Position numbers and translations under genes: made by a program. The notes beneath the pieces are model-generated. The model did no database searches. It worked only from the letters and a program-made list of their open reading frames with translations, and was not told the DNA's origin. A stretch of DNA of 64,000 nucleotides from NCBI RefSeq assembly GCF_900258035.1, contig NZ_OGTP01000001.1:372001-436000 (forward strand), given 5' to 3'. Positions 44,340-54,817 of the stretch are shown here, one piece after another. Source of the DNA: Caballeronia novacaledonica. GTDB lineage: Bacteria > Pseudomonadota > Gammaproteobacteria > Burkholderiales > Burkholderiaceae. Numbering within the stretch: the stretch's first letter is position 1; each line of letters begins with the position of its first letter.

Positions 44340-45671
44340 ATGAATCAGTCCGCTTCCGCGGAAGGCGCCGTCACGTCCCGCGTGATGCGCAGGCTGCTGC
44401 CGTTTCTGCTGCTCATGTACGTGCTCGCGTTTCTGGATCGCGCGAATATCGGTTTCGCGCAAAAGGCGCTGCAGCAGGACACCGGTTTGACGAATGCCGC
44501 GTTCGCGTTCGGCGCGGGCGTGTTCTTCGTCGGCTATGCGATTTTCGAGGTGCCGAGCAATCTGCTCTTGCATCGCGTCGGCGCGAAGCTGTGGATGTGC
44601 CGCATCATGGTGACGTGGGGCCTCGTCTCGGCGGCGATGGCCTTCGCGCACAACGCCACCACGTTCTACACGCTGCGCTTTCTGCTCGGCGTGGCGGAGG
44701 CGGGTTTCTTTCCGGGCATCGTCTATTACCTGACGCGCTGGTTTCCGCAATCGTCGCGGGCGCGCGCGCTCGGCGTGTTCTATTTCGGCGCGCCGCTCGC
44801 GTTCATCTTCGGCGCGCCGTTGTCCGGCCTGCTGCTCGATCTGCACGGCGCGCTCGGCTTCAAGGGCTGGCAATGGCTCTTTCTCGTGGAAGGGCTGCTT
44901 GCGTCGATCGTCGGCGTGTGGGCGTTCTGGTATCTCGACGACCATCCCGCAAAAGCCCGATGGCTCACGCAAGACCAACGCGCGCTGCTCGTCGCCCGTC
45001 TCGATGAAGACGCGCGCTCGGCGTCGTTGCACGGCCCGCGAAGCGTGCTCGCGTCGCTCGTCGATCCCCGCGTGCTCGTGCTGTGCTGCGTGTATTTCCT
45101 GATTCAGGCCGCCGTGTACGGTGTCGTTTTTTACCTGCCGCAACAGGTGTCGGCGCTGCTGGGCGCCAAAGTGGGCTTTCGCGTCGGGCTCGTGACGGCG
45201 CTTCCGTGGATCGCCGCCGTGATCGTCACGTGGATCGTGCCGCGTTACGCCGATCGCACCGGAAGGCATCGCTCGTGCGCGGCGGCGCTGCTCGTGCTGT
45301 CGGGCATCGCGATCGCCGTATCGGGGCTCGCGGGGTCGCCCGTGGTCTCGATCATCGCGCTGTGTTGCGCGGCGAGCGGCTTCATCGCGGCACAACCGCT
45401 TTTCTGGACCTTTCCGACGCGCTATCTCACGGGCGCGGCCGCCGCGGCCGGCATCGCGCTCATCAATTCGCTCGGCGGACTCGGCGGCTTTTTCGCGCCG
45501 ATGGCCCGCACCGCCGCCGAAGCCGCGTTCCACTCGACGAGCGCCGGGCTCATGGTGCTGGCGGGCGCGAGCGTGCTCGCGGCGCTCATCATCGTCGCGC
45601 TGGTGCGCGTGCCGGTACGTCGACCGGAATGTCAACCGATTACGCACGGCGAAACCGCCGACGCATCCTGA
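44340..45671 (+). CDS. MFS transporter, anion:cation symporter family (RhmT-like)
   Basis: 443 residues, 12 helices. [25 protein letters not shown] is the ACS-family first helix (LDRxNIgfA); [21 protein letters not shown] and [16 protein letters not shown] are the other conserved stretches. Homologues import sugar acids such as rhamnonate, galactonate or tartrate. Placed between an SDR and rhamnonate dehydratase, it probably takes up L-rhamnonate. Gap of 22 bases to the SDR stop; the dehydratase follows after 20. Confidence 0.88.
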   Translation: MNQSASAEGAVTSRVMRRLLPFLLLMYVLAFLDRANIGFAQKALQQDTGLTNAAFAFGAGVFFVGYAIFEVPSNLLLHRVGAKLWMCRIMVTWGLVSAAMAFAHNATTFYTLRFLLGVAEAGFFPGIVYYLTRWFPQSSRARALGVFYFGAPLAFIFGAPLSGLLLDLHGALGFKGWQWLFLVEGLLASIVGVWAFWYLDDHPAKARWLTQDQRALLVARLDEDARSASLHGPRSVLASLVDPRVLVLCCVYFLIQAAVYGVVFYLPQQVSALLGAKVGFRVGLVTALPWIAAVIVTWIVPRYADRTGRHRSCAAALLVLSGIAIAVSGLAGSPVVSIIALCCAASGFIAAQPLFWTFPTRYLTGAAAAAGIALINSLGGLGGFFAPMARTAAEAAFHSTSAGLMVLAGASVLAALIIVALVRVPVRRPECQPITHGETADAS

Positions 45672-45691
45672 ACCGAGACGGAGACAACGAC

Positions 45692-46870
45692 ATGTCCATG
45701 CCGACCATCAAGCACGTGCGCGCCTTCACCGTTCGCGGCGGCGGCGCCGACTATCACGACCAGGGCGCCGATCACTGGATCGACGATCACATCGCCACGC
45801 CGATGGCCCGCTATCCCGAATATCGCCAGAGCCGTCAGTCGTTCGGGCTGAACGTGCTGGGCTCGCTCGTCGTCGAGATCGAGGCGAGCGACGGCACCGT
45901 CGGCTTCGCGGTGACGACGGGCGGCGAAATCGGCGCGTTCATCGTCGAAAAGCATCTGGCGCGCTTTCTCGAAGGGCAGCGCGTGACGGACATCGAAAAG
46001 ATGTGGGATCAGATGTACAACGCGACGCTCTACTACGGGCGCAAGGGCATTGTCCTCAACGCGATTTCCGGCGTCGATCTCGCGCTGTGGGATCTGCTCG
46101 CGAAGGTGCGCAAGGAACCGGTTTTTCAACTGCTCGGCGGTCCGGTGCGCGAAGAGTTGCAGTTCTACGCGACCGGCGCGCGCCCCGATCTCGCGAAGGA
46201 AATGGGCTTTATCGGCGGGAAGATGCCCTTGCAGCACGGCCCGGCCGAAGGCGAGGAAGGACTCGCGAAAAACATCGCGAAGCTCGCGGACATGCGCGCG
46301 AAAGTCGGCGACGATTTCTGGCTAATGTTCGATTGCTGGATGAGCCTCGACCTCAACTACGCGAAGCGCCTCGCGAACGCGGCGCGCGAGCACGGCCTGA
46401 AGTGGATCGAGGAAGCGCTGCCGCCCGACGACTACTGGGGCTATGCCGAACTGCGCCGTGCGGTGCCGGCGGGCATGATGGTCACGACGGGCGAGCACGA
46501 AGCGACGCGCTGGGGCTTTCGCATGCTGTTCGAGATGGGCTGCGCGGATCTCGTGCAGCCGGATGTGGGCTGGTGCGGCGGCATCACGGAACTCATCAAG
46601 ATTTCGGCGCTCGCGGACGCGCACAACGTGCTCGTCGTGCCGCACGGGTCGTCGGTGTACAGCTATCACTTCGTCGTGACGCGCCACAACTCGCCGTTCG
46701 CCGAGTTTCTGATGATGGCGCCCAAGGCCGATCAGGTCGTGCCGATGTTCACGCCTCTGCTGCTCGACGAACCCGTGCCGGTGAACGGCCGCATGAAGGT
46801 GCCGGAGACGCCGGGCTTCGGCGTGCGGCTGAATCCGGAGTGCGCGCTGACGCGGCCTTACACACATTGA
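45692..46870 (+). CDS. rhmD: L-rhamnonate dehydratase (enolase superfamily)
   Basis: 392 residues. Mandelate-racemase-type fold. N-terminal capping domain with [19 protein letters not shown], a stretch typical of RhmD; barrel metal ligands in [19 protein letters not shown] and [11 protein letters not shown]; histidines in [12 protein letters not shown]. Dehydrates L-rhamnonate to 2-keto-3-deoxy-L-rhamnonate. Start ATG at 45692 after GGAGACAACG. Length is close to the E. coli enzyme (about 400). Confidence 0.93.
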   Translation: MSMPTIKHVRAFTVRGGGADYHDQGADHWIDDHIATPMARYPEYRQSRQSFGLNVLGSLVVEIEASDGTVGFAVTTGGEIGAFIVEKHLARFLEGQRVTDIEKMWDQMYNATLYYGRKGIVLNAISGVDLALWDLLAKVRKEPVFQLLGGPVREELQFYATGARPDLAKEMGFIGGKMPLQHGPAEGEEGLAKNIAKLADMRAKVGDDFWLMFDCWMSLDLNYAKRLANAAREHGLKWIEEALPPDDYWGYAELRRAVPAGMMVTTGEHEATRWGFRMLFEMGCADLVQPDVGWCGGITELIKISALADAHNVLVVPHGSSVYSYHFVVTRHNSPFAEFLMMAPKADQVVPMFTPLLLDEPVPVNGRMKVPETPGFGVRLNPECALTRPYTH

Positions 46871-46881
46871 AGGGGCATCGC

Positions 46882-47664
46882 ATGTTGCTAGAGAACAAGG
46901 TCGTCGTGGTGACGGGCGGTTCGCGCGGCATCGGCCGGGCAATCGCGCTCGCGAGCGCGCGCGAAGGCGCCGACGTCGCGATCAACTACTGGCGTGACAA
47001 CGACCGGTCTTACGGAAAGGCATCGGCGGTGGAATCGATCGTCGGCGAGATCGAGGCGCTCGGGCGGCGTGCGATCGCCGTCGAGGGAAACGTGGCCGAG
47101 CGCGACACGGGCACCGAACTGATCGGACGCACGGTCGAAGCGTTCGGCCGCGTCGATGTGTTGTCGAGCAACGCGGGCATCTGCCCGTTTCATGCGTTTC
47201 TCGACATGCCCGCTTCCGTCTACGAATCCACGGTCGCGGTGAACCTGAACGGCGCGTTCTACGTGACGCAGGCCGCAGCCAACCAGATGAAGGCGCAGGG
47301 CGCGGGCGGCGCGATCGTCGCGACGAGTTCGATCAGCGCGCTCGTCGGCGGCGGCATGCAGACGCACTACACGCCGACCAAGGCGGGCGTCCACTCGCTG
47401 ATGCAATCCTGCGCGATCGCGCTCGGGCCGTATGGCATCCGTTGCAATTCGGTGATGCCCGGCACCATCGCGACGGATCTGAACGCCGACGATCTGTCGG
47501 ACGAGGACAAGCGCGCGTATATGGAAAAGCGCATTCCGCTAGGACGCTTGGGCGAACCCGACGACGTGGCGCAGTGCGTCGTTTTCCTCGCTTCGGATCG
47601 GGCGCGCTATGTGACGGGCGCGTCGCTGCTGGTGGACGGCGGGCTCTTCGTCAATCTTCAATAG
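46882..47664 (+). CDS. L-rhamnose 1-dehydrogenase (SDR)
   Basis: 260 residues. TGGSRGIG cofactor loop, SNAGICPFHAFLDMP, SISALVGGGMQTHYTPTKAG (catalytic Ser, Tyr, Lys) and the ending GASLLVDGGLFVNLQ closely follow L-rhamnose 1-dehydrogenases of the non-phosphorylative pathway (LRA1 type). Residues NYWRDND after strand 2 suggest it can use NADP. It oxidises L-rhamnose to the 1,4-lactone. Starts 11 bases after the dehydratase gene; its 3' end overlaps the convergent LysR gene by seven bases. Confidence 0.9.
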   Translation: MLLENKVVVVTGGSRGIGRAIALASAREGADVAINYWRDNDRSYGKASAVESIVGEIEALGRRAIAVEGNVAERDTGTELIGRTVEAFGRVDVLSSNAGICPFHAFLDMPASVYESTVAVNLNGAFYVTQAAANQMKAQGAGGAIVATSSISALVGGGMQTHYTPTKAGVHSLMQSCAIALGPYGIRCNSVMPGTIATDLNADDLSDEDKRAYMEKRIPLGRLGEPDDVAQCVVFLASDRARYVTGASLLVDGGLFVNLQ

Positions 47665-48614
47665 CGCGACACCGCCGAGTACTTGCGCAAGAGCGCGATG
47701 AAGTATTCGGCGGGCTCGCTGAGCGTTTCGAACTTGCGGCGCAGCAATCCGAAACCCGACAGGCTCTTGCCGATTTCGATGGGCAACTCGATCAGCAATT
47801 GCGCCCGCAGATAGTCGCGCACGACGGATTCCGGCAGCATCGCGACGGCTTCGCTGTTTTGCAGCAGTTGCAGCGTCGCGAAGATCGACGCGCATTCGAC
47901 GATGTCGGCGGGCGTCGTGAGGCCGGCGCGGGCGAGCTCGTCTTCGAAGAGTCCGCGCGCGGGACTCGTGATCGGCTGAAGAATCCACGGCCAGCCGACA
48001 AGTGTGGCGAGCGTAAGTCCGGTTTTGGCGGCAAGCGGATGCCCCGCGCGCACGACGAGCCGCATTGCTTCGCGTGCGAGCGGCTCGAAGTCGAAATCGT
48101 TGTGCTGCAGGGGCGTCGTTAAACGTCCGAGCGCGAGATCGACTTCGCGGCGATGCAGCAATTGCACGACCTGATCGCTCGTCTCGCCGAGAATGCGCAC
48201 GTTCAGGAGCGGCCGCTCGGATTTCAGTTCGGTGACGGCCATCGCGAGCACATCGGGCGCGGCGCCCATGATCGCGCCGACGGTGAGCTGGCCGTGACCG
48301 CCGCGGCGCTTGGCGTCGAGATCGTCGGCGAAGCGCGTCAGGTCCGCCAGCGAGCGGCGCGCGTAGGCGAGCGCGGCGGTGCCGAGCGGCGTCGGCTGCA
48401 TGCCGCGGGCATTGCGCTCGAAGAGCAGAAACCCGAACGCTTCTTCGATATCCGCAAGCATGCGGCTTGCGCTCGGCTGCGCGACGTTGATCGACTCGGC
48501 GGCCTGATGCAGATTGCGCGCGTCGTCGAGCGCAACCAGAAGCGCAAGGTGCTTGAACTTCAGCCGATTGACGAGTGCATTCGGCGACACACTTTGGGAC
48601 ACGTTCTGAATCAT
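47658..48614 (-). CDS. LysR-family transcriptional regulator of the rhamnose cluster
   Basis: 318 residues. N-terminal winged helix (LKFKHLALLVALDDARNLHQAA, NVAQPSASRMLADIEEAFG) and a two-lobed ligand domain. It lies between the two rhamnose units, divergent from rhaM, which is the usual place for the pathway regulator. ATG at 48614 follows AAGGGGAC; an upstream in-frame start at 48677 is not used. Rhamnose clusters in enterics use AraC-type regulators, so LysR control here is a difference. Confidence 0.9.
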   Translation of the reverse strand: MIQNVSQSVSPNALVNRLKFKHLALLVALDDARNLHQAAESINVAQPSASRMLADIEEAFGFLLFERNARGMQPTPLGTAALAYARRSLADLTRFADDLDAKRRGGHGQLTVGAIMGAAPDVLAMAVTELKSERPLLNVRILGETSDQVVQLLHRREVDLALGRLTTPLQHNDFDFEPLAREAMRLVVRAGHPLAAKTGLTLATLVGWPWILQPITSPARGLFEDELARAGLTTPADIVECASIFATLQLLQNSEAVAMLPESVVRDYLRAQLLIELPIEIGKSLSGFGLLRRKFETLSEPAEYFIALLRKYSAVSRY

Positions 48615-48690
48615 TCGACAGTCCCCTTTGAACCGCGCGATCATAGGGCGCAGCGATACGTTTTTGCGATCGGCCAATCCTGCATTCGGA

Positions 48691-48720
48691 TTGTCGTGTT
48701 ATCGGTCGGCGAATTATAGT
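48691..48720 (+). promoter_or_regulatory. Sigma-70-type promoter of the rhaM-lactonase-ABC unit
   Basis: TTGTCG at 48691-48696 and TATAGT at 48715-48720 (18-base spacer). The sequence ATTGTCGTGTTATCGG over the -35 matches the other rhamnose promoter at 11 of 16 positions, all differences being C/T changes. Confidence 0.6.
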
Positions 48721-48777
48721 CGCAGCACAACGAGTCCCGGACACAGGGATTCAACCAATCAGAAGAAGGCGGCCGCC

Positions 48778-49092
48778 ATGGAGACAGTGGCATTTCGCAT
48801 GACCCTGAAGCCGGGCATGCGCGAGGAATACGAGAAGCGCCATCGCGAGATCTGGCCGGAACTGGCCGACGCGTTGCGCGACGCGGGCATCCGCGATTAC
48901 CGCATCTTTCTCGACGAATCGACCGGGCATCTCTTCGCCATACATCAGCGCACGGACACGCACACGACGAACGCGTTGCCGGCGCTGCCCATCATGCGCA
49001 AGTGGTGGGACTACATGGCCGAGCTGATGGAAACGCAGGCGGACAACTCGCCCGTCGTGACGCCGCTCGTGCCGGTCTTTCATCTTCCCTGA
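48778..49092 (+). CDS. rhaM: L-rhamnose mutarotase
   Basis: 104-residue dimeric alpha/beta-barrel enzyme interconverting alpha and beta L-rhamnose. [22 protein letters not shown] carries the catalytic His of Rha[19 protein letters not shown] and [14 protein letters not shown] are conserved. Length equals the E. coli enzyme. GAAGAAGG precedes the ATG by about seven bases. First gene of the second rhamnose unit. Confidence 0.95.
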   Translation: METVAFRMTLKPGMREEYEKRHREIWPELADALRDAGIRDYRIFLDESTGHLFAIHQRTDTHTTNALPALPIMRKWWDYMAELMETQADNSPVVTPLVPVFHLP

Positions 49093-49122
49093 AACCTTCG
49101 CAGCCTTCGCGAGGAGCGCACC

Positions 49123-50007
49123 ATGCAGGTCGTCGATCCGCATATTCATCTGTGGGATCTGTCCACGCATCATTACCCCTGGCTCGCGGATCCGCAGACG
49201 TCGTTCGTCGGCGATGCGCGCGATCTGCAGCACGACTATCTGCTTGCGGATCTGCTGCGCGATGCGCAGGACATCGAGGTGCTGAAGCTCGTGCATGTCG
49301 ATGCGAATCACGATCCCGCCGATCCCGTCGAGGAAACACGCTGGCTGCAATCGATCGCGGACAGCGAAGGCATGCCGAACGGCATCGTCGCGGGCGCGGA
49401 TCTCTCGGCGGACAACGCGCAGCACGTGCTCGAAGCGCATGCGGTCTTCGCCAATACGCGCGGCATTCGCCAGATTCTCAACGTGCACGGCGACAAACTC
49501 TACGACTACGTCGGGCGTCATTACATGCGCGAGCCGCAATGGCGCAAGCACTTCGGCTTGCTGAAGCGCTTCGGCATGTCGTTCGATCTGCAGCTTTATC
49601 CGTCGCAGATGCAGGAGGCCGCGCAACTCGCGCGCGAGCATGCGGACACGCAATTCATCGTCAATCATGCGGGCATGTTCGTCGACCGGAATTCGACGCA
49701 GGGTTATCGCGCATGGCGCGAAGGCATGCGCATGCTGGCTGCGTGCCCGAACGTCGCGGTGAAGCTGAGCGGCTTCGCGATGTTCGATCACGACTGGACC
49801 GTCGAGAGCCTGCGTCCTTACGTGCACGAAGCCATCGACACGTTCGGCGTCGATCGCGCGATGTTCGCGTCGAACTTTCCGGTGGATCGGCTGTTCGGCA
49901 CTTACACGGCGCTGTGGAACGCGTATGCGCAGATCGTCGGCGATGCGAGCGACAGCGAGAAGCGGGCGCTTTTCGTACGCAACGCGGAACGCATTTATCG
50001 CATCTGA
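49123..50007 (+). CDS. Amidohydrolase-family L-rhamnono-1,4-lactonase
   Basis: 294 residues. Metal-dependent hydrolase of the amidohydrolase-2 type: [12 protein letters not shown] supplies the His-X-His pair, FIVNHAGMF and [13 protein letters not shown] the later ligands and active-site Asp region. Same family as LRA2 and fuconolactonases. With L-rhamnose 1-dehydrogenase in the cluster, it should open the rhamnonolactone ring. GAGGAG lies about nine bases before the ATG; the ABC ATPase gene begins 11 bases after its stop. Confidence 0.9.
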   Translation: MQVVDPHIHLWDLSTHHYPWLADPQTSFVGDARDLQHDYLLADLLRDAQDIEVLKLVHVDANHDPADPVEETRWLQSIADSEGMPNGIVAGADLSADNAQHVLEAHAVFANTRGIRQILNVHGDKLYDYVGRHYMREPQWRKHFGLLKRFGMSFDLQLYPSQMQEAAQLAREHADTQFIVNHAGMFVDRNSTQGYRAWREGMRMLAACPNVAVKLSGFAMFDHDWTVESLRPYVHEAIDTFGVDRAMFASNFPVDRLFGTYTALWNAYAQIVGDASDSEKRALFVRNAERIYRI

Positions 50008-50018
50008 GAGGCAATGAC

Positions 50019-51533
50019 ATGACGACGCCACGTCTCGAACTGACGCATGCAAGCAAGTCCTTCGGCCGCGTGCGCGCGCTAGGCGACGGCAGCCTGCAAC
50101 TCTTCCCCGGCGAAGTGCACGCGTTGCTCGGCGAGAACGGCGCGGGCAAATCGACGCTCGTGAAACTGCTCGCGGGCGTGTATCAGCCCGATGCGGGCGA
50201 GTTGCGCGTCGAAGGCGTCGCGCGCCGCTTCGCCAATCCCGCCGAAGCGCGCGACGCGGGCATCGCCGTGATCTATCAGGAGCCGACGCTCTTCGCGGAT
50301 CTTTCGATCGCGGAAAACATCTACATGGGCCGGCAGCCGCGCGACCGCTTCGGACGCATTCGTTACGACGAGATGCATCGCGAAGTCGATGCGCTGCTGT
50401 CGTCGCTCGGCGTGAATCTGCGCGCGCAACGGCTCGTGCGCGGGCTGTCGATTGCGGATCAGCAGGTGGTCGAGATCGCGAAGGCTTTGTCGCTCGATGC
50501 GAACGTGCTCATCATGGACGAGCCGACCGCCGCGCTCTCGCTGCCCGAAGTGGAGCGGCTCTTTGCGATCGTGCGCGCATTGCGCGTGCGCGACGTGGCG
50601 ATTCTCTTCATCACGCATCGTCTCGACGAAGTGTTCGCGCTGACGCAACGCATGACGATCATGCGCGACGGCATGAAGGTCCACGACGCGCTCACCGAAG
50701 ACATGACGATCGACGCGATCGTGAGCAGGATGGTCGGCCGCGATCTCGACACGTTCTATCCGAAAGCCGATGTCGCGCCCGGCGACGTGCGTCTTTCGGT
50801 GCGCAATCTCACGCGCGAAGGCGTGTTCAAAAACGTGTCCTTCGATGTCCGCGCGGGCGAGATCGTCGCGCTCGCGGGACTCGTCGGCGCGGGGCGCAGC
50901 GAAGTCGCGCGCGCGATCTTCGGCATCGATCCGGTCGATGGCGGCGAAGTGATGATCGCGGGCAAGAAGCTCGCGCTGGGACATCCGGCGGCGGCCGTGC
51001 GCGCGGGACTCGCGCTCGTGCCGGAGGATCGCCGCGCGCAAGGGCTCGCGCTGGAGCTGAGCATCGCGCGCAACGCGTCTTTGACCGTGCTCGGGCGTCT
51101 CGTGCGTCACGGGCTGATTTCATCGCGCAGTGAATCGACATTGGCTTCCGACTGGGGCAAGCGGCTGCGCCTCAAAGCCAGCGATCTCGATGCGCCCGTC
51201 GGCACGCTATCGGGCGGCAATCAGCAGAAGGTCGTGCTCGGCAAATGGCTCGCGACGAATCCGAAGGTGCTCATCATCGACGAGCCGACACGCGGCATCG
51301 ACGTCGGCGCGAAAGCGGAGGTGTATCGCACGCTGGCGGAACTCGTGAAAGAAGGGATGGCCGTGCTGATGATATCGAGCGAATTGCCCGAAGTGCTCGG
51401 CATGGCCGATCGCGTGCTCGTGATGCACGAAGGCCGCATCAGCGCGGATATCGCTCGCGCCGATGCGAATGAGGAACGCGTGATGAGCGCGGCGCTCGGC
51501 GCCACGCCGAATTCGTTAGGACGCGCAGCATGA
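50019..51533 (+). CDS. rhaT: Sugar ABC importer, duplicated ATPase subunit (rhamnose)
   Basis: 504 residues with two ABC domains, as in RbsA/RhaT. First domain: Walker [10 protein letters not shown], signature region [10 protein letters not shown], Walker [11 protein letters not shown]. Second: degenerate Walker [10 protein letters not shown], signature LSGGNQQKV, Walker [12 protein letters not shown]. Powers uptake through the two permeases encoded next. Stop overlaps the start of permease 1 (ATGA). Rhamnose specificity is inferred from the cluster. Confidence 0.93.
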   Translation: MTTPRLELTHASKSFGRVRALGDGSLQLFPGEVHALLGENGAGKSTLVKLLAGVYQPDAGELRVEGVARRFANPAEARDAGIAVIYQEPTLFADLSIAENIYMGRQPRDRFGRIRYDEMHREVDALLSSLGVNLRAQRLVRGLSIADQQVVEIAKALSLDANVLIMDEPTAALSLPEVERLFAIVRALRVRDVAILFITHRLDEVFALTQRMTIMRDGMKVHDALTEDMTIDAIVSRMVGRDLDTFYPKADVAPGDVRLSVRNLTREGVFKNVSFDVRAGEIVALAGLVGAGRSEVARAIFGIDPVDGGEVMIAGKKLALGHPAAAVRAGLALVPEDRRAQGLALELSIARNASLTVLGRLVRHGLISSRSESTLASDWGKRLRLKASDLDAPVGTLSGGNQQKVVLGKWLATNPKVLIIDEPTRGIDVGAKAEVYRTLAELVKEGMAVLMISSELPEVLGMADRVLVMHEGRISADIARADANEERVMSAALGATPNSLGRAA

Positions 51534-52573
51534 TGACACGACACTCTCCGACGCTACCCGCGATGCCGCCGTCCGAAACGAAACGCGAAAGCCTCGCGGT
51601 CTCGATCGCGAAGAGCCGTGAACTGACGCTCTTCATCGTGCTGCTCGTACTGATCGGCGCGACGGCCGCCGTCAAGCCCGACTTCCTCAATCTGCAGAAT
51701 CTGCGCGACGTGCTGCTCAACGTGTCGATCATCGGCTTGCTTACCGCAGGCATGACGATCGTGATGCTGATGCGGCATATCGATCTGTCGGTTGCGTCGG
51801 TGGTGGGCGTATCGGCGTATGCGGTCGGCAGTCTGTTCGTGATGTTCCCGCACATGCCGGTGATCGTCGCGATGTTCGCGGGCATCGGCATCGGGCTTGC
51901 GATCGGCGCGGTCAACGGCGCGCTCGTCACGTTCGGGCGCGTGCCGTCGCTCGTCGCGACGCTTTCCACGCTCTACATCGTGCGCGGCGCGGATTACGCG
52001 TGGGTCCACGGCGGCCAGATCAACGCGACGAGCCTGCCCGATGCGTTCGCGTCCATCGCGACGGGCGCGCTGCTCGGCGTGCCGAATCTCGTGCTGATCG
52101 CGCTCGTGGTGCTGATCGCGCTTTCGGTGTATCTGAAGCAGTATCGCGGCGGGCGCGAGCACTACGCGATCGGCTCGAATCCCGAGGCCGCGCGGCTCGC
52201 GGGCATTCGCGTGGACCGCCGCGTGATGATCGGCTTCCTGCTTTCCGGCGCGATTGCGGGCCTGGCCGGCGTGTTGTGGCTCGCGCGCTTCGGCACCGTC
52301 GATGCCAGCACGGCGAAGGGCATCGAACTGCAAGTGGTCGCGGCGGCGGTGGTGGGCAGCGTCGCGATCACGGGCGGCGTCGGGACGATCGCGGGCGCGA
52401 CGCTCGGCGCGCTCGTGCTCGGCGTCATCAACATTGCGCTCGTGGTGTTGCGCGTGTCGCCGTTCTGGCAGCAGGCGATTCAAGGCGCGCTGATCGTCGC
52501 GGCGATCGCGCTCGATACCTTGCTCGCGCGTTCGGTCGCGCGCCGCATGATGAGGAAACGCGATCATGGCTAA
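51530..52573 (+). CDS. rhaP: Rhamnose ABC importer permease 1
   Basis: 347 residues. RbsC-type permease with about nine helices; [24 protein letters not shown] is the conserved TM-loop with IDLSV, and [19 protein letters not shown] the EAA-like coupling loop that contacts the ATPase. It overlaps both neighbouring genes (four and eight bases), so all importer subunits are translated together. Confidence 0.92.
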   Translation: MMTRHSPTLPAMPPSETKRESLAVSIAKSRELTLFIVLLVLIGATAAVKPDFLNLQNLRDVLLNVSIIGLLTAGMTIVMLMRHIDLSVASVVGVSAYAVGSLFVMFPHMPVIVAMFAGIGIGLAIGAVNGALVTFGRVPSLVATLSTLYIVRGADYAWVHGGQINATSLPDAFASIATGALLGVPNLVLIALVVLIALSVYLKQYRGGREHYAIGSNPEAARLAGIRVDRRVMIGFLLSGAIAGLAGVLWLARFGTVDASTAKGIELQVVAAAVVGSVAITGGVGTIAGATLGALVLGVINIALVVLRVSPFWQQAIQGALIVAAIALDTLLARSVARRMMRKRDHG

Positions 52574-53570
52574 ACCCGATTCCGCTCTGTCCACGACGAA
52601 GCGCCGCCATCTGCAATGGGAAGCGATGCTCGCGATCGTGCTCGTCGTCTCGCTCGTCGCGGGGCGCGTGCTGTCGCCGCTCTTTTTGTCGGCGGCGAAC
52701 GTCTCGAACATGCTTGCCGATTTCACCGAGATCGCGCTGATCGCGCTGCCGATGACGCTCATCATCGTGGCGGCGGAGATCGATCTGTCGGTGGCGTCGG
52801 TGCTGGGCGCATCCAGCGCGCTGATGGGCGTGCTGTGGCACATGGGCTTGCCGATGCCGCTCGTCATCGTGCTCGTGCTCCTCTTCGGCACGCTCGCGGG
52901 CCTCTTCAACGGCCTCGTGATCGTGCGCTTCAATCTGCCGTCGCTTGCCGTGACGATCGGCACGCTCGCATTGTTTCGAGGTCTCGCGTACGTGCTGCTC
53001 GGCGATCAGGCGATCGCGGATTTTCCGGCGTCGTACACGGCGTTCGGCATCGATACGGTCGGCGGCACCTTCCTGCCGATGCCGTTCGTCCTGGTCATCG
53101 CGGGCGCGATCGTCTTCACGATCTTGCTGCAGGCGACGCCTTTCGGCCGCAGCCTCTTCGCGATCGGCGCGAATCCGACGGCCGCGCAGTTCTCGGGCAT
53201 CGACGTCGCGAAGACGAAGCTCAAGCTCTTCATGATGTCGGGCGCGGTGGCGGCGCTCGCGGGCATCGTCTACACGTTGCGCTTCACAAGCGCGCGCGGC
53301 GACAACGGCGAGGGCTTCGAGCTTTCGGTGATCGCGGCGGTGCTGTTCGGCGGCGTGAGCATTTTCGGCGGACGCGGCTCGATGATCGGCGTGCTGCTGT
53401 CGCTCGTGATCATCGGCGTGTTGCGCAATGCGTTGACGCTCGCGGATGTATCGAGCGAAACGCTCACGATCGTGACGGGCGCGCTGCTGCTCTCGTCGGT
53501 GTTGATACCGAATCTCGTCGCGCGCTGGCGGGCTGCGCGCGAGAAACGTCTGATGACGCAGGCGCTTTGA
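52566..53570 (+). CDS. rhaQ: Rhamnose ABC importer permease 2
   Basis: 334 residues, paralogue of the preceding permease: [23 protein letters not shown] and AIGANPTAAQFSGIDVAKTK are the corresponding motifs. Heterodimeric permease pairs are characteristic of RhaPQ-type importers. It is followed 67 bases later by the binding protein gene. Confidence 0.92.
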   Translation: MAKPDSALSTTKRRHLQWEAMLAIVLVVSLVAGRVLSPLFLSAANVSNMLADFTEIALIALPMTLIIVAAEIDLSVASVLGASSALMGVLWHMGLPMPLVIVLVLLFGTLAGLFNGLVIVRFNLPSLAVTIGTLALFRGLAYVLLGDQAIADFPASYTAFGIDTVGGTFLPMPFVLVIAGAIVFTILLQATPFGRSLFAIGANPTAAQFSGIDVAKTKLKLFMMSGAVAALAGIVYTLRFTSARGDNGEGFELSVIAAVLFGGVSIFGGRGSMIGVLLSLVIIGVLRNALTLADVSSETLTIVTGALLLSSVLIPNLVARWRAAREKRLMTQAL

Positions 53571-53637
53571 TCGAGTACGTTGTCCGTTGAGGTTGATAAC
53601 CAGCGCAGCCATGCGCAATGACAGGAGACTTTACGAC

Positions 53638-54651
53638 ATGAAAAAGCCCATTCGATTCCCGCGCGGCCCGGCGCTGGCGGCGGCGTTGCTGGCCGCGACC
53701 GTCGCGCTGACGGCGAGCGCCGCCGACATCAAGAGCGGTCTGAAGATCGCCTTTTTGCCGAAGCAGATCAACAACCCGTACGAAGTGATCGCCGACGACG
53801 GCGGCATGGCCGCCATCAAGGAGATGAAGGGCGATGGCAAGGTGGTCGGGCCGTCGGATGCGGGCGCGTCGTCGCAGGTGAGTTATATCAACACGCTCAT
53901 CACGCAGCGGCAGAACGCGATCGTGATCGCGGCGAACGATGCGAACGCGGTCGTGCCGTATCTGAAGAAGGCGATGGCGCAAGGCATCAAGGTCGTGACC
54001 TTCGACTCCGATACCGCGCCGGACGGACGCCAGATCTTCGTGAATCAGGCCGAATCGGAAGCGATCGGGCGCGGGCAGATTCAGTTGCTGTCGAAGCTGA
54101 TCGGCGGCGAGGGCGAATTCGCGATTCTCTCGGCAACGCCCAACGCGACGAATCAGAACACGTGGATCAAGTGGATGCAGGAGGAACTGAAGAAGCCCGA
54201 GTATTCGAAGATGAAGCTCGTGAAGATCGCCTACGGCAACGACGACGATCAGAAGTCGTTCGTCGAGACGCAGGGCTTGCTGCAGGCGTATCCGAATCTG
54301 AAGGGCATCGTCGCGCCGACATCCGTCGGGATCGCGGCGGCGGCGCGCTATATCTCGAGTTCGCCGTCGAAGGGCAAGGTCGTCGTGACGGGACTGGGCA
54401 CGCCCAATCAGATGCGCGCGTTCGTGAAGAACGGCACGGTCAAGGCGTTCCAGTTGTGGGATCCGGGCCAGTTGGGTTATCTCGCGGCGTTCGCGGCGGC
54501 CAATCTCGCATCGGGGACGATCACCGGCAAGGAAGGCGATTCGTTCGATGCGGGCAAGCTCGGCAAGCGGACCGTGGGCAAGAGCGGCGAAGTGATTCTC
54601 GGGCCGCCGACGACGTTCGATGCGGCAAATATCGATAACTTTAATTTTTAG
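53638..54651 (+). CDS. rhaS: Rhamnose ABC importer periplasmic binding protein
   Basis: 337 residues. Signal peptide to about residue 28 (ending TASA), then a type I periplasmic binding fold: LKIAFLPKQINNPYEVIADDGG, IVIAANDANAVVPYLKKAM, VTFDSDTAPDGRQIFVNQA and VTGLGTPNQMRAFVKNG, matching RhaS-type rhamnose receptors. AGGAG lies about 11 bases before the ATG at 53638; the longer frame lacks a signal peptide. Last gene of the unit, followed by a terminator. Confidence 0.93.
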   Translation: MKKPIRFPRGPALAAALLAATVALTASAADIKSGLKIAFLPKQINNPYEVIADDGGMAAIKEMKGDGKVVGPSDAGASSQVSYINTLITQRQNAIVIAANDANAVVPYLKKAMAQGIKVVTFDSDTAPDGRQIFVNQAESEAIGRGQIQLLSKLIGGEGEFAILSATPNATNQNTWIKWMQEELKKPEYSKMKLVKIAYGNDDDQKSFVETQGLLQAYPNLKGIVAPTSVGIAAAARYISSSPSKGKVVVTGLGTPNQMRAFVKNGTVKAFQLWDPGQLGYLAAFAAANLASGTITGKEGDSFDAGKLGKRTVGKSGEVILGPPTTFDAANIDNFNF

Positions 54652-54678
54652 AGTCAACGGGAAGCCGGGCGGATGACG

Positions 54679-54705
54679 AAACGCCCTTCGGGGCGTTTTG
54701 TTTTC
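54679..54705 (+). terminator. Intrinsic terminator of the rhamnose importer unit
   Basis: AAACGCCC at 54679-54686, loop TTCG, GGGCGTTT at 54691-54698, then TGTTTTC. A stable UUCG hairpin 27 bases beyond the rhaS stop. Confidence 0.9.
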
Positions 54706-54791
54706 TTGAGGCCGCTGTGTTGTGAGTGCGTGCGGAAATCGGCTTTGCGGTCAGAGGGTTGGGGCTATCCGGCAACGCCCTTTGGATATTT

Positions 54792-54817
54792 GCCCCGCAT
54801 TGTGCGGGGCTTTTTTT
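54792..54817 (+). terminator. Second intrinsic terminator, possibly of a small RNA
   Basis: GCCCCGCA at 54792-54799 pairs with TGCGGGGC at 54803-54810 and is followed by seven T. It is a strong terminator with no coding gene between it and the terminator 90 bases upstream; see the small RNA finding. Confidence 0.85.
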
